Part shown: positions 26,664 to 34,814 of the stretch, piece after piece
How positions within the stretch are numbered: position 1 is the stretch's first letter
Layout: each line of letters starts with the position of its first letter
DNA from: Candidatus Methanohalarchaeum thermophilum
Lineage (GTDB): Archaea > Halobacteriota > Methanonatronarchaeia > Methanonatronarchaeales > Methanonatronarchaeaceae
Direction: 5' to 3'
NCBI GenBank assembly: GCA_001914405.1
Contig: MSDW01000002.1
Location: forward strand, 62,001-126,000
DNA length: 64,000 bases
Notes under the pieces: model-generated
The model's database searches: none
What the model was told of the DNA's origin: nothing
What the model saw: only the letters and a program-made list of their open reading frames with translations
Made by a program: the position numbers and the translations under genes

Positions 26664-27185
26664 CTAAGTCATAGTATTCTTTATCTTCCTCCCATCTACT
26701 TCTTCATTGAAGATTGGGTAGTTGGCGGAGATCGCTAGGATATCTACATCCTGATTTAACCAGGAGAGGAAGTGGAGTAGGTCGTTTCCATCGTTCATTA
26801 AACAGAAATCGACTTCATCCAAGACAACTAAAATGGATTCTTCTTTAGAAAAGGCTTCTTTGGCCTTTTCCTGTATCTGGGATATATGGTATCCGGTTTT
26901 TGGTTTTTTGCCAGTTAATTGATAAATGACTTCAGAGAGAACCTGATACCTCGTTTTGTGTCTTAGGCAAGAGATGTAGCAAGTGTTTAGGTCAGATGGT
27001 GAGGCATCGAGTTCCACTCTTGAGAGATAGGTTTTACCGCTTCCCCTAGGACCAAACAAATGCAAATTACTTCCCTGATCTCTAAGAACAAAGTTCTCTA
27101 ATTCCTTTAACTCCATTTTTCGATCAATTATTTTTCGGGATAGGTAGTTGGTGTCGAGGAATTCTGGATTATCAATCATGTACAC
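26664..27185 (-). pseudogene. C-terminally truncated Orc1/Cdc6-like ATPase
   Basis: Residues 45-52 are a Walker A motif (GPRGSGKTYL), Walker B is ILVVLDEVDFCLM, and CYISCLRHKTRYQVLSEVIYQL is typical of the family. It stops after ISANYPIFNEE, before the sensor II and winged-helix parts, at 173 residues against about 400. An element scar lies immediately downstream. It is divergent from another Orc-like gene at 27368. Confidence 0.65.
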
Positions 27186-27367
27186 AAGATAAGGTGGAGT
27201 AGGTAAGTTGGTTTATCAGCACCAAGTTTCGCTTGACAAATTAAAGTCTTAAAGATAGTTCCGAAATCCCTATTTAGTGGTTCTTTGATCTCTCCCCTTG
27301 ACATGTGAAATTGGGAGCAATTCGCCGTTTAAAAAGCAGAGGAATCAAATACATTAGTTGCCACAAG

Positions 27368-28177
27368 ATGTTCAAAGAAAAATCCCATAAAAAAGGCATA
27401 ATTAGGTCGGAGAATTATCTTAGCTCCAGCTATAGACCACCAAAACCACAAGCAAGAGACCAAGAAATCAAACAAATTGTAGAAGCACTTAGGCCCCTAG
27501 CACACAGAAAAGAACCAGATAACTTGTTCATTCATGGTCCGGCAGGTGTTGGGAAAACAACCTGCATTAAGCATGTATTCGATAACTTGGAGCAAGAAAC
27601 CTACGCTAAAACTGTTTACATTAATTGCTGGCAATACAACAGCCGCCAATCCCTAATAACCGAATTATTGATCCAACTCGGTTATCCTGCCGTAAGAAGA
27701 GGAAAGGCCGTAGACGAACTATTCACAAAACTCCAAACATGGCTAGACCGAAACAGAAGCATAGCAGTAGCACTAGATGAATTCGACCAAATGAGTGAAC
27801 AGGAAAAAGTGATTTATGACTTAATTCAAGCCAGTAAAAACGCAGAACACGAAATAAACCTAACACTAATATCCAACAACAAACCACAGAGCCTAAAATT
27901 CGATGAGAGAAGCCACAGCCGACTAAACCTAAACCACATAAAATTCAACCCATACACAGCCAGCCAACTACACGAAATCTTGGAAAAAAGAGTGAAAGAA
28001 GCATTTAGACCGGATAGCGTATCCGACGACATAATTTGGTCAATTTCAGAATACATCGCAGAAAAAAGTGGTGACTGTAGAGATGCATTGGATCTATTAC
28101 TGAGAGCAGCAAGAAAGGCAGATTACCAAAATGAACGCAAAGTCAAGGGAAAACACCTACAAAAAGCAAAACAATAA
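27368..28177 (+). CDS. Orc1/Cdc6-like AAA+ ATPase without winged helix
   Basis: The protein has Walker A (FIHGPAGVGKTTCIKHVF), Walker B (RSIAVALDEFDQM), sensor 1 (LTLISNN) and a lid region (RDALDLLLRAARKADYQNERKV), then ends where the DNA-binding winged helix should start. I place the start at the ATG 27368 (MFKEKSHKKGIIRSENYLSS), as in relatives; the GTG at 27305 adds an unlikely leader. Short Orc1/Cdc6 paralogs of this type are common in haloarchaea; origin binding is doubtful without the winged helix. Confidence 0.75.
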   Translation: MFKEKSHKKGIIRSENYLSSSYRPPKPQARDQEIKQIVEALRPLAHRKEPDNLFIHGPAGVGKTTCIKHVFDNLEQETYAKTVYINCWQYNSRQSLITELLIQLGYPAVRRGKAVDELFTKLQTWLDRNRSIAVALDEFDQMSEQEKVIYDLIQASKNAEHEINLTLISNNKPQSLKFDERSHSRLNLNHIKFNPYTASQLHEILEKRVKEAFRPDSVSDDIIWSISEYIAEKSGDCRDALDLLLRAARKADYQNERKVKGKHLQKAKQ

Positions 28178-28234
28178 ACTCCTTATAAAAGATTCTTTTA
28201 CTTATAAAGGTTGATACATAAAATGTATAAGAAG

Positions 28235-28307
28235 GGCCGGGACCGAGAATTGAACCCGGCTCGTGGCCTCCACAGGGCCACAGGATGACCACTACCCTAC
28301 CCCGGCC
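28235..28307 (-). tRNA. tRNA-His (GTG)
   Basis: The minus strand folds into a cloverleaf with the extra G at -1 opposite C73, a seven-pair acceptor (GCCGGGG/TCCCGGC with one G-T), anticodon loop CCTGTGGAG with GTG, and T arm CCGGG/TTCAATT/CTCGG. The G-1:C73 pair is diagnostic for tRNA-His. No CCA is encoded and no intron is seen. Confidence 0.95.
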
Positions 28308-28367
28308 ATTTATATAATGATGTTTTATTTTTTTTGTATGAGTTTATTTTTTGTTTGTTTTTTGGTT

Positions 28368-28748
28368 TTAGAATTGGTAGTTTTCTTTGCAGGGTGTTAG
28401 TATTTTTGTGCACTTAAGTGTGTTCTTTTGGGTTAGTTCCCCGATGGCTACTATTCTTTGTCCTTCTTGGCTTTTGATGTTTACGTTTCCTTGGTAGTCT
28501 ATTACTTTTATTTGTGCGTTTCCTTCTTTACTTTTTAGTGTGAAGGAGTATTTTTTTTGGTTTACTTTGATTGAGTTTTCTTTTATTATTCCGTCTGCTT
28601 TTATTTTTTGGCCTATTAGGTTTTCCGAGTTGGCTGTTATTTCTTCTACTGATGTGTATTCGTTTTGTAGTGGTGATGTTCCCCAGAATCCTAGTATTAA
28701 GGCAAATGATATGGCTGTTATTCCTATTATCGTTTTTTTTCGGTTCAT
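28368..28748 (-). CDS. ccmE: CcmE heme chaperone, CxxxY type
   Basis: The 126-residue protein has an N-terminal anchor (TIIGITAISFALILGFWG) and a single OB-fold domain (LIGQKIKADGIIKENSI..., VDYQG region, IVAIGELTQKNTLKC). The heme-binding motif near the C-terminus is CKENY, a Cys in place of the His of bacterial HxxxY CcmE; this CxxxY form is known from archaea and sulfate reducers. It takes heme from CcmABCD and passes it on to apocytochrome c. It ends the ccmABCDE run. Confidence 0.88.
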   Translation of the reverse strand: MNRKKTIIGITAISFALILGFWGTSPLQNEYTSVEEITANSENLIGQKIKADGIIKENSIKVNQKKYSFTLKSKEGNAQIKVIDYQGNVNIKSQEGQRIVAIGELTQKNTLKCTKILTPCKENYQF

Positions 28749-28877
28749 TTATTTTTCCTTTAGTTTTTTTATTTTGTTTTTTTGTTTTTTCTGTTTTTTA
28801 TTTAGTATGTAGATGTACATTATTAGTATCAACCAGATTGTGGTGTATGCTGCTAGGAATAGTGTTTTGTTTGGCAT
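28749..28877 (-). CDS. ccmD: CcmD-like small membrane protein
   Basis: The 42-residue frame is MPNKTLFLAAYTTIWLILIM, YIYILNKKQKKQKNKIKKLK, EK: one membrane helix with a highly basic cytoplasmic tail, as in CcmD. It sits between ccmC and ccmE and its stop directly touches the ccmE start (TAAATG). CcmD holds the CcmABC-CcmE complex together. It is too short for ordinary gene callers. Confidence 0.75.
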   Translation of the reverse strand: MPNKTLFLAAYTTIWLILIMYIYILNKKQKKQKNKIKKLKEK

Positions 28878-28919
28878 GAGGATGTTCTCTTTTTTATTTT
28901 TTCTTGTGTTTTTTGTGTG

Positions 28920-29582
28920 TTATTTTGTTGTTTTTAGTTTTTTTATTTTTTCTTTTGTTTTTTCTATTTTTGTTCTTAGGTGGAAGAGGTATATGTAGAG
29001 TAGTGTGAAGGCTGTTATTGATAGTATTAGTGTCATTTTTGCTGGTAGCATTAGGCTAAATTCTAGGTTTGGGTGTATTGTTGGCCAGATTCTTATTGAG
29101 AGGTATGTTATTGGTACGCTTGTGAATGCTATTATTCCGAATACTGCTGATAATCTGGCTTTTTTTTCTGTTTTTAGGGATTTTCTTAGGGTTAGGTAGG
29201 AGGCGTATATTAGCCACATTACCAAAGCAGTGGTTAGTCTTGGGTCCCATGTCCACCAGGTGTTCCAGCTTCCTTTTGCCCACATGGAACCGGTGATTAG
29301 TGTGATTGCTGAGAAGATGACTCCTATTTCTGCTGATGATAGTGCGTAGATATCCCATTTATTTTCTTTAGTTTTTAGGTATATTATGCTTGATATTGCT
29401 ACTATAAGGAAAGCTAGGAATGCATTCCATGCTGAGGATACATGGTAGTAGAATATTTTTTGTATTATTCCCATTTCTTTTTCTATTGGAGCGATAGCGA
29501 AGATACTGTACTGTGAAGCTAGTATCAGTATTAGGGTTATTGTGGCGAGTGCTTTGTTTTTGTTTAATTTTTTGATGTTAAT
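28920..29582 (-). CDS. ccmC: CcmC heme-handling protein
   Basis: The product has six membrane helices and the tryptophan-rich WWD signature (GSMWAKGSWNTWWTWDPRLTTALVMW), with a heme-ligand His in FYYHVSSAWNAF. It loads heme on CcmE. The reading frame contains no ATG, GTG or TTG before the first helix; an ATT at 29582 lies about 8 bases after GGAGG and just after the ccmB stop, so a non-AUG start coupled to ccmB is likely. An upstream in-frame extension reaching 29666 would overlap ccmB and looks unnatural. Confidence 0.88.
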   Translation of the reverse strand: MNIKKLNKNKALATITLILILASQYSIFAIAPIEKEMGIIQKIFYYHVSSAWNAFLAFLIVAISSIIYLKTKENKWDIYALSSAEIGVIFSAITLITGSMWAKGSWNTWWTWDPRLTTALVMWLIYASYLTLRKSLKTEKKARLSAVFGIIAFTSVPITYLSIRIWPTIHPNLEFSLMLPAKMTLILSITAFTLLYIYLFHLRTKIEKTKEKIKKLKTTK

Positions 29583-29584
29583 TT

Positions 29585-30262
29585 TTATTCCTCCACCACA
29601 TAATTGAAGATTAACGCGGATAAGACGAAGAAGATTATGTCGTAGGCCGTTAGGATCCTTATCCAAGGAAGTATATTGGGTTCTTGGGTTATTAATTGGG
29701 AGGTTGATTCTACTACGGGTAGTATTACTGGAATTGTTACTGGAAAAAGTAGTACGGGTAATAGCATCTCTCTTGTTTTGGTGTTGACTGATATTGCGGA
29801 GAGAAGTGTTCCAACTGAAACGAATCCTAAGGTTCCTAGTAGTAGTATTATTGTTAATTTTGGGAGTTTAGTTAGTATTTTTCCAAAGTCGAATATAACT
29901 ACGAATATGATTAATGTTATTAGTTCCATTATTAACATAAAGAATAGGTTTCCTATTGTTTTTCCTATGTAGATTGCGCTCCAGTCTACTGGAGCTAGCA
30001 TGTTTCCTCTTAGGCAGTTTTGGTCTTTTTCTGATATGAAGGATCTTCCTATCCCGAGCATGCCTGCGAAGATGAATGCTATCCATAGTACTCCTGGAGC
30101 TATTTGATCGAGTGCTTCGGTGCTCATTTGTCCAAATGCGAAACTAGATATTAGAACTACTAAGATCGAGAATATGATCATTGTGTTGATCATTTCTTTT
30201 GACCTGAGTTCGATGATTAGGTCTTTCCAGAACACATTGAAGGCTTTTTTAAGGTATTTCAT
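29585..30262 (-). CDS. ccmB: CcmB heme exporter membrane subunit
   Basis: The 225-residue protein has six membrane helices and the CcmB start KAFNVFWKDLIIELRSKEMINTM, with SEKDQNCLRGNMLAPVDWSAIYIGK between helices 2 and 3. With CcmA it forms the ABC transporter that uses ATP to release heme-loaded CcmE. It overlaps ccmA by four bases (stop/start) and feeds into ccmC. Confidence 0.9.
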   Translation of the reverse strand: MKYLKKAFNVFWKDLIIELRSKEMINTMIIFSILVVLISSFAFGQMSTEALDQIAPGVLWIAFIFAGMLGIGRSFISEKDQNCLRGNMLAPVDWSAIYIGKTIGNLFFMLIMELITLIIFVVIFDFGKILTKLPKLTIILLLGTLGFVSVGTLLSAISVNTKTREMLLPVLLFPVTIPVILPVVESTSQLITQEPNILPWIRILTAYDIIFFVLSALIFNYVVEE

Positions 30263-30930
30263 CTTTTTTTAACCTTTTTTTCGTAGATTTCTCGGAATCT
30301 AATTGGATCGAGATCATTTTTTTGGGTTTTGTAGACTATTTTTCCGTTTGATAGTATAGCTATTTGTTTTCCTATTTCTAGAGCTCTGTTTAGGTCGTGT
30401 GTGGTTTGTATTATTGTTTTATCTTTGAAGTTAGCCAGAGTGTTTTTTAATCTCTCATTTGCGTGTTGGTCTAGTCCGGTGTATGGTTCGTCCAGTAAGA
30501 GTACTTTTGGCTCGTGGAGTAACGCTCTTATTATTGAAAGTTTTTGTTTCATTCCTCTGGAGTATTCTGATACCCTATCGTTTAGCCTTTTTTCTAGGTT
30601 ATGGTCGGTTACTAATTTCTTTATTCGTTTTTCTGGTTTTGGGATATCGTACATTCTTGCGTAGAATTTTAGGTTTTCTTTAGCGGTTAAATCTCTATAG
30701 AGGTATGTTTGATGTGAAACAACGCCTATTTGTTCCCTGACTTTTATTGGTTCTTTTTTTATATCTACTCCGTTTATTTCTGCAGTTCCGGAGGTAGGTT
30801 TCATCGTTGTCGATAGTATTTTGATTAAGGTTGTTTTACCTGCGCCATTTGGGCCTACAAGAGACAGAAAATTATCTATATTTATGTTTATTTCTTTTAA
30901 TGCTTTTGTTATTCCAAAATCCTTTCTCAT
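30259..30930 (-). CDS. ccmA: CcmA ABC transporter ATPase
   Basis: Walker A GPNGAGKTTL, Q-loop VVSHQTYLY, signature SRGMKQKLSIIRAL, Walker B VLLLDEPYTGLD and switch His QTTHD are all present in 223 residues. Family similarity appears to start a few codons upstream of the first ATG (IIEIKN-MRKDFG), where ATT/ATA codons at 30948/30945 follow a GAGGTG site, so a non-AUG start is possible. First gene of the ccmABCDE run. Confidence 0.9.
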   Translation of the reverse strand: MRKDFGITKALKEININIDNFLSLVGPNGAGKTTLIKILSTTMKPTSGTAEINGVDIKKEPIKVREQIGVVSHQTYLYRDLTAKENLKFYARMYDIPKPEKRIKKLVTDHNLEKRLNDRVSEYSRGMKQKLSIIRALLHEPKVLLLDEPYTGLDQHANERLKNTLANFKDKTIIQTTHDLNRALEIGKQIAILSNGKIVYKTQKNDLDPIRFREIYEKKVKKR

Positions 30931-31232
30931 GTTCTTTATTTCTATAATAGATTGGCACCTCTACTTTCACAGGAAGATATAGACGCTATCTCTTTTAGTT
31001 GATAAAGCGATTACTTAGATTAATTTAGGCTATGTTAAGGAATCATATGGTTACTTTAGGTGTATTTTCTCGTGGATGTTTGTCTGTATGCTTCTCTTCT
31101 TCTCTTTATTTTTTAAATGTTGATCGATGTTAATTGCATGGTAATTAAGATCCAGGGTGTTGAGTGAAGTTGGCTTATGTTATCCAACATGAGGTAAATT
31201 TTTTTGGATTCAATTCAAATTTTCTAAAGATT

Positions 31233-31685
31233 ATGGATGAAATAGATAGGAAAATTTTAGATAAGATACAATCTCATTTTCCTCTGAAGAGAAGGCCTTT
31301 TAAGGAATTAGCTAGCGATTTAGGCGTTGAAGAGGAAGAGGTTTTATCTAGAGTGCAGGAGCTTAGTGAGAAAGGATATATTAGGAGGATTTCTCCTATA
31401 CTTGACTCAAGGGAATTAGGGTTCAAAGGGACTTTAGTTGCGATGAAGGTTCCAGAACAGAGATTAAATAGTGTTGTTGAGGTTATTAATGGATATAGAG
31501 AGGTTTCGCATAACTACAAGAGAGATCATGAATATAATCTATGGTTCACAATCACTGCAATAGATGAAAATAGAATAGATGAAATAATCTCAGAGATCAA
31601 GGATAGAACCGATGTTGAAAAAGCCATAAATTTACCTTCAGAGAAGATGTATAAGATTGGAGTAAGTTTTTCAATAGAGGATTAA
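31233..31685 (+). CDS. ahbA: Siroheme decarboxylase subunit AhbA
   Basis: AhbA and AhbB form the enzyme that removes two carboxyl groups from siroheme, giving 12,18-didecarboxysiroheme. The protein has an Lrp-like HTH (IDRKILDKIQSHFPLKRRPFKELASDLGVEEEEVLSRVQELSEKG) and the substrate region HNYKRDHEYNLWFTI, typical of AhbA. I choose the ATG at 31233 (MDEIDRKIL); the longer frame from 31164 adds a non-homologous leader. It heads a six-gene heme operon. Confidence 0.85.
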   Translation: MDEIDRKILDKIQSHFPLKRRPFKELASDLGVEEEEVLSRVQELSEKGYIRRISPILDSRELGFKGTLVAMKVPEQRLNSVVEVINGYREVSHNYKRDHEYNLWFTITAIDENRIDEIISEIKDRTDVEKAINLPSEKMYKIGVSFSIED

Positions 31686-31687
31686 TT

Positions 31688-32167
31688 ATGGAAGAACTAA
31701 GCGATAAGGAAGCTGAAATATTAAAAGAAATGGAAGATGGGATTCCTCTAACTAGGACTCCTTTTGAGGATGCCGCTGATTCTCTTGATCTCCCTGTAGA
31801 TGGAGTTCTAGGTACTCTGGAGAAGTTATTGGATGAAGGAAAAATAAGAAGATTTGGTGCCTCTCTAGCCCATAGGAAAATAGGTAAGTCAGCCAATGCG
31901 ATGATAGTTTGGAATGTACCTGAAGAGCAGGTAGACGATGTAGGAAAAGAGATCAGTAAATTTGATAATGTCACACATTGTTATAAGAGACCTAGAAAAA
32001 AGGACTGGAACTATAACCTTTTTAGTATGGTGCACGGTGACTCAAAGAGCGAATGTGAAAAAATCGCAGAAGTTATCTCGGAAAAAATAGATCTAGATAG
32101 ATACGAAATAATTTATAGTACTAGAGAATTCAAAAAAACTGGAGTAAAACTTCCAAGAAACCTATAA
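31688..32167 (+). CDS. ahbB: Siroheme decarboxylase subunit AhbB
   Basis: The 159-residue paralog of AhbA has the same HTH fold (TRTPFEDAADSLDLPVDGVLGTLEKLLDEGKIRRFGASL) and ends VTHCYKRPRKKDWNYNLFSMVH ... STREFKKTG, typical of AhbB. The two genes are separated by two bases and probably translated together. An extra KKD insertion within the RP..WNYNLF stretch is a small variation. Confidence 0.87.
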   Translation: MEELSDKEAEILKEMEDGIPLTRTPFEDAADSLDLPVDGVLGTLEKLLDEGKIRRFGASLAHRKIGKSANAMIVWNVPEEQVDDVGKEISKFDNVTHCYKRPRKKDWNYNLFSMVHGDSKSECEKIAEVISEKIDLDRYEIIYSTREFKKTGVKLPRNL

Positions 32168-32171
32168 TAAA

Positions 32172-32801
32172 ATGAAACCTCTTATTACTTCCTTAGAAGA
32201 TAAAAAAGTAGTTATTTTTGGTGGAGGTAAAGTTGGTAAGAGGAAAGCGAGATTTTTTGAAGAAGCAGATGTCTTTGTCGTAGGAAAAGAGATCACGGAT
32301 GAGATAAGTAGACAGGATGTGAAATTAATCGAAAAAGAAATTAAGACCAAGAAGGATATATCCGATATAATAAAAGATGCATTTATAGCCATACCTGCTA
32401 CTAGTAACAGTGAAATAAATATGCTAATAGCCGAAACTGCAAGAGAAAATGATGTGCTGGTTAACAATGTCGAGGGAGAAGAAGGTGATATAACCCTGCC
32501 CTCCTCTATTTCATTCAACAGGTTTTTCTTAGCCATATCCACTCTAGGAAGAAGCCCAGCTTTCTGTAAGTTTATGAGAAAAAAATTTGAGAAGGAACTT
32601 GGACCGGAATACGACCTCATGGTAAAACTCCAAAGTGAGTTTAGAGAAAAACTTAAAGAAGAGTTAAGTGACCAAGAGAAGAGGAAAAGGATGCTTTGGG
32701 AGATACTGGAAGATGATGAAATCTGGGATCTTTTAAAAAATAATTATTACGAAAAGGCTCTTAATAAATGTGAGAAGATCTTAGGAGAGAAATATGGTTA
32801 A
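32172..32801 (+). CDS. Precorrin-2 dehydrogenase / sirohydrochlorin ferrochelatase-like
   Basis: The 209-residue protein begins with a Rossmann nucleotide site (KVVIFGGGKVGKRKARFFEEA) and continues with the CysG N-terminal pattern (IAIPATSNSEINMLIAETARENDVLVNNVEGEEGDITLPSSI, LAISTLGRSPAFCKFMRKKFEKEL). It oxidises precorrin-2 to sirohydrochlorin; iron insertion may be a second activity. Starts 5 bases after ahbB and overlaps hemA by 8. Confidence 0.87.
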   Translation: MKPLITSLEDKKVVIFGGGKVGKRKARFFEEADVFVVGKEITDEISRQDVKLIEKEIKTKKDISDIIKDAFIAIPATSNSEINMLIAETARENDVLVNNVEGEEGDITLPSSISFNRFFLAISTLGRSPAFCKFMRKKFEKELGPEYDLMVKLQSEFREKLKEELSDQEKRKRMLWEILEDDEIWDLLKNNYYEKALNKCEKILGEKYG

Positions 32802-34047
32802 GGTCCTTGGTTTATTAATCACCCATAAATGGGCTGAACTTGATGACCTTGAATGTGCAAGTTTAGGGCACACAGAAGATGTGTTGGAAGATCTTAGATC
32901 TCACGATGTTGTTAAAGAGTGTGCATTAATTAATACCTGCCATAGAGTAGAAGTTTATATTTGTCCTAAAAACTACGAGAAGGGCCGGAATTTCTTAGAG
33001 GATTTTGTGTTTTCAAGAACTAAGATAAGCGAAGATGAATTTAATGAGCTTACTAAGTTTTATTCAGGAGAAAGATTAATAGAACATATTTTGCGTCTTT
33101 CCTCTGGCCTCGAATCGATGGTAATTGGTGAAGATCAGATACTTGGACAGGTTAAAGACGCGTATCACGAGGGAAAAAAGAAGGATGCAATAGGAGATTA
33201 TCTTGACCTGATCTTTGAGAAGGCTATTAATGTGGGTAAATCGGTTAGAAATGAGACTGAGATAAATAATGGATGTGTTTCTATTGGTTCTGCTGCGGTT
33301 AAGTTAGCTGAGGATCTCTCAGGGGAGTTAGATAAGAAAAAAGCGTTGGTCGTAGGAGCTGGCGAGATGGCGTCTATCGTTGTTGAATCACTTAGCGAAA
33401 AAAACATCGATGAGATAACTATTGCTAATAGAACATATGAAAGAGCAAGGAGGCTATCTAAAAAAGTTGATGGTAATCCAATTAGTTTTGACAAGTTCGT
33501 TGATCACATACCTAAAGTAGATATGATTCTTAGTGCAACTGGTGCTCCGCATCCAATATTAAATAAAGAGGACCTAATAGACCTTGATCTAGGTAAAACA
33601 CTTATAGTGGATATTTCTAATCCTAGAGACGTTGAAGAAGAAGTTGAAGATATAGCTGAAATCGATTACCACGATATAGATAGCCTTAGAAAGGTTACAG
33701 AAAAAAACAAGAAAAAGAGAAAGAGAGAAGCCAAAAAGGCGAAAGAGATAATTGATAGAGAAATCAGTAACTTAAAGAAGAAATTTAAAGAGAAAGAGGC
33801 AGAGGATGTGGTAGCTCAGTTACACAAAAAAGCCAATAGGATCAGGATAAAAGAAAGAAATAAAGCATTTAACAAGATGAAGGTAGATAAAAAGCAAAAA
33901 CAGGTTATAGATGACCTGAGTCGTTCTATTGTAAATAAGATTCTCACGGATCCCACTAGAAAACTGAAAGAAGCTGCCGCAAATGGAGATAAACATATCC
34001 TTGAGGATGTTAATAAGATCTTTAATTTGGATGAGGAACAAAAATGA
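32794..34047 (+). CDS. hemA: Glutamyl-tRNA reductase
   Basis: This enzyme reduces Glu-tRNA to glutamate-1-semialdehyde, the first step of tetrapyrrole synthesis. The catalytic Cys is in LINTCHRVEVY; SSGLESMVIGEDQILGQVKDAY and the NADPH-binding KKALVVGAGEMA follow, and the C-terminal dimerisation region is helical. 417 residues, normal length. It overlaps its neighbours on both sides, so heme precursor supply is locked to the Ahb branch. Confidence 0.94.
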   Translation: MVKVLGLLITHKWAELDDLECASLGHTEDVLEDLRSHDVVKECALINTCHRVEVYICPKNYEKGRNFLEDFVFSRTKISEDEFNELTKFYSGERLIEHILRLSSGLESMVIGEDQILGQVKDAYHEGKKKDAIGDYLDLIFEKAINVGKSVRNETEINNGCVSIGSAAVKLAEDLSGELDKKKALVVGAGEMASIVVESLSEKNIDEITIANRTYERARRLSKKVDGNPISFDKFVDHIPKVDMILSATGAPHPILNKEDLIDLDLGKTLIVDISNPRDVEEEVEDIAEIDYHDIDSLRKVTEKNKKKRKREAKKAKEIIDREISNLKKKFKEKEAEDVVAQLHKKANRIRIKERNKAFNKMKVDKKQKQVIDDLSRSIVNKILTDPTRKLKEAAANGDKHILEDVNKIFNLDEEQK

Positions 34048-34814
34048 AGGTTTTCGCAGTTACTAGACCCAAGAATTCTTTAGAGAGATCTCGAGAGATC
34101 GTTGAAAAGAGGGGTTTTAAGTTTATAGGTGCTCCAACTATTGAATTATTTCCAACTAACTCAGAGAAACTTAACAAACTTAAGGAAAGAATAAAAAAAG
34201 GTAATTCCGATTTCATTATTTTTACTAGTCAAAACGGAGTTAAGTTCTTTTTTAATAGAATAGACAAAATTAATGGATTTGTTAGCGATCTAAGTGAAAT
34301 TAGGATAGTCGCCATCGGCCCAAAAACCGCAGATGAATTAAAAAAATACTCTATAACACCAGAGATCCCAGAAAAATACTCCTCAAGAGGAATAGTCGAT
34401 TACTTATCTACCGAGGTAAATGGAAAAAAGGTTGAAATAGCCAGAAGTTCACACGGAAGCGAAGCTCTAACAAAAGGCCTCAGAGAAAATGGCGCTAATG
34501 TCCAAGATACAGCAATTTACGAGATAGGTATGCCAAAAGACACAAAAAAGATAAATAACCTCATTAAAAGATTATTAGAAGATGAAGTAGATATATTAAG
34601 TTTTACTAGCCAGATGACAGTCAAAAACTTTTTTAATGTAATTGAAGATCCTCAAAAGAAAGAAGAGGTTGTGGAAAAGTTAAATGAAATAATGGTTGCA
34701 GCCATAGGTTCTCCAACTAAATCCAAAGTCAATGAATTTGGAGTTAGAGATGTAGTAGTTCCAGAGGATTTCACTTTCGAGAACCTGGTTGACAAGGTGG
34801 CTGATTCAATTTGA
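34044..34814 (+). CDS. hemD: Uroporphyrinogen-III synthase
   Basis: The 256-residue protein has the two-lobe HemD layout: KVFAVTRPKNSLERSREIVEKRGF at the start, SDFIIFTSQNGVKFFF, VAIGPKTADELKKY, then ILSFTSQMTVKNFFNVI and VAAIGSPTKSKVNEFGV in the second lobe. It inverts ring D while closing the macrocycle. The weakly conserved sequence is normal for the family. It overlaps hemA (ATGA) and ahbC (TTGA). Confidence 0.88.
   Translation: MKVFAVTRPKNSLERSREIVEKRGFKFIGAPTIELFPTNSEKLNKLKERIKKGNSDFIIFTSQNGVKFFFNRIDKINGFVSDLSEIRIVAIGPKTADELKKYSITPEIPEKYSSRGIVDYLSTEVNGKKVEIARSSHGSEALTKGLRENGANVQDTAIYEIGMPKDTKKINNLIKRLLEDEVDILSFTSQMTVKNFFNVIEDPQKKEEVVEKLNEIMVAAIGSPTKSKVNEFGVRDVVVPEDFTFENLVDKVADSI

Noticed and set aside
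27305-27367. GTG start giving an N-terminal extension of the Orc-like protein
   Set aside because: The extra 21 residues are not family-like, and the ATG at 27368 starts where relatives start.
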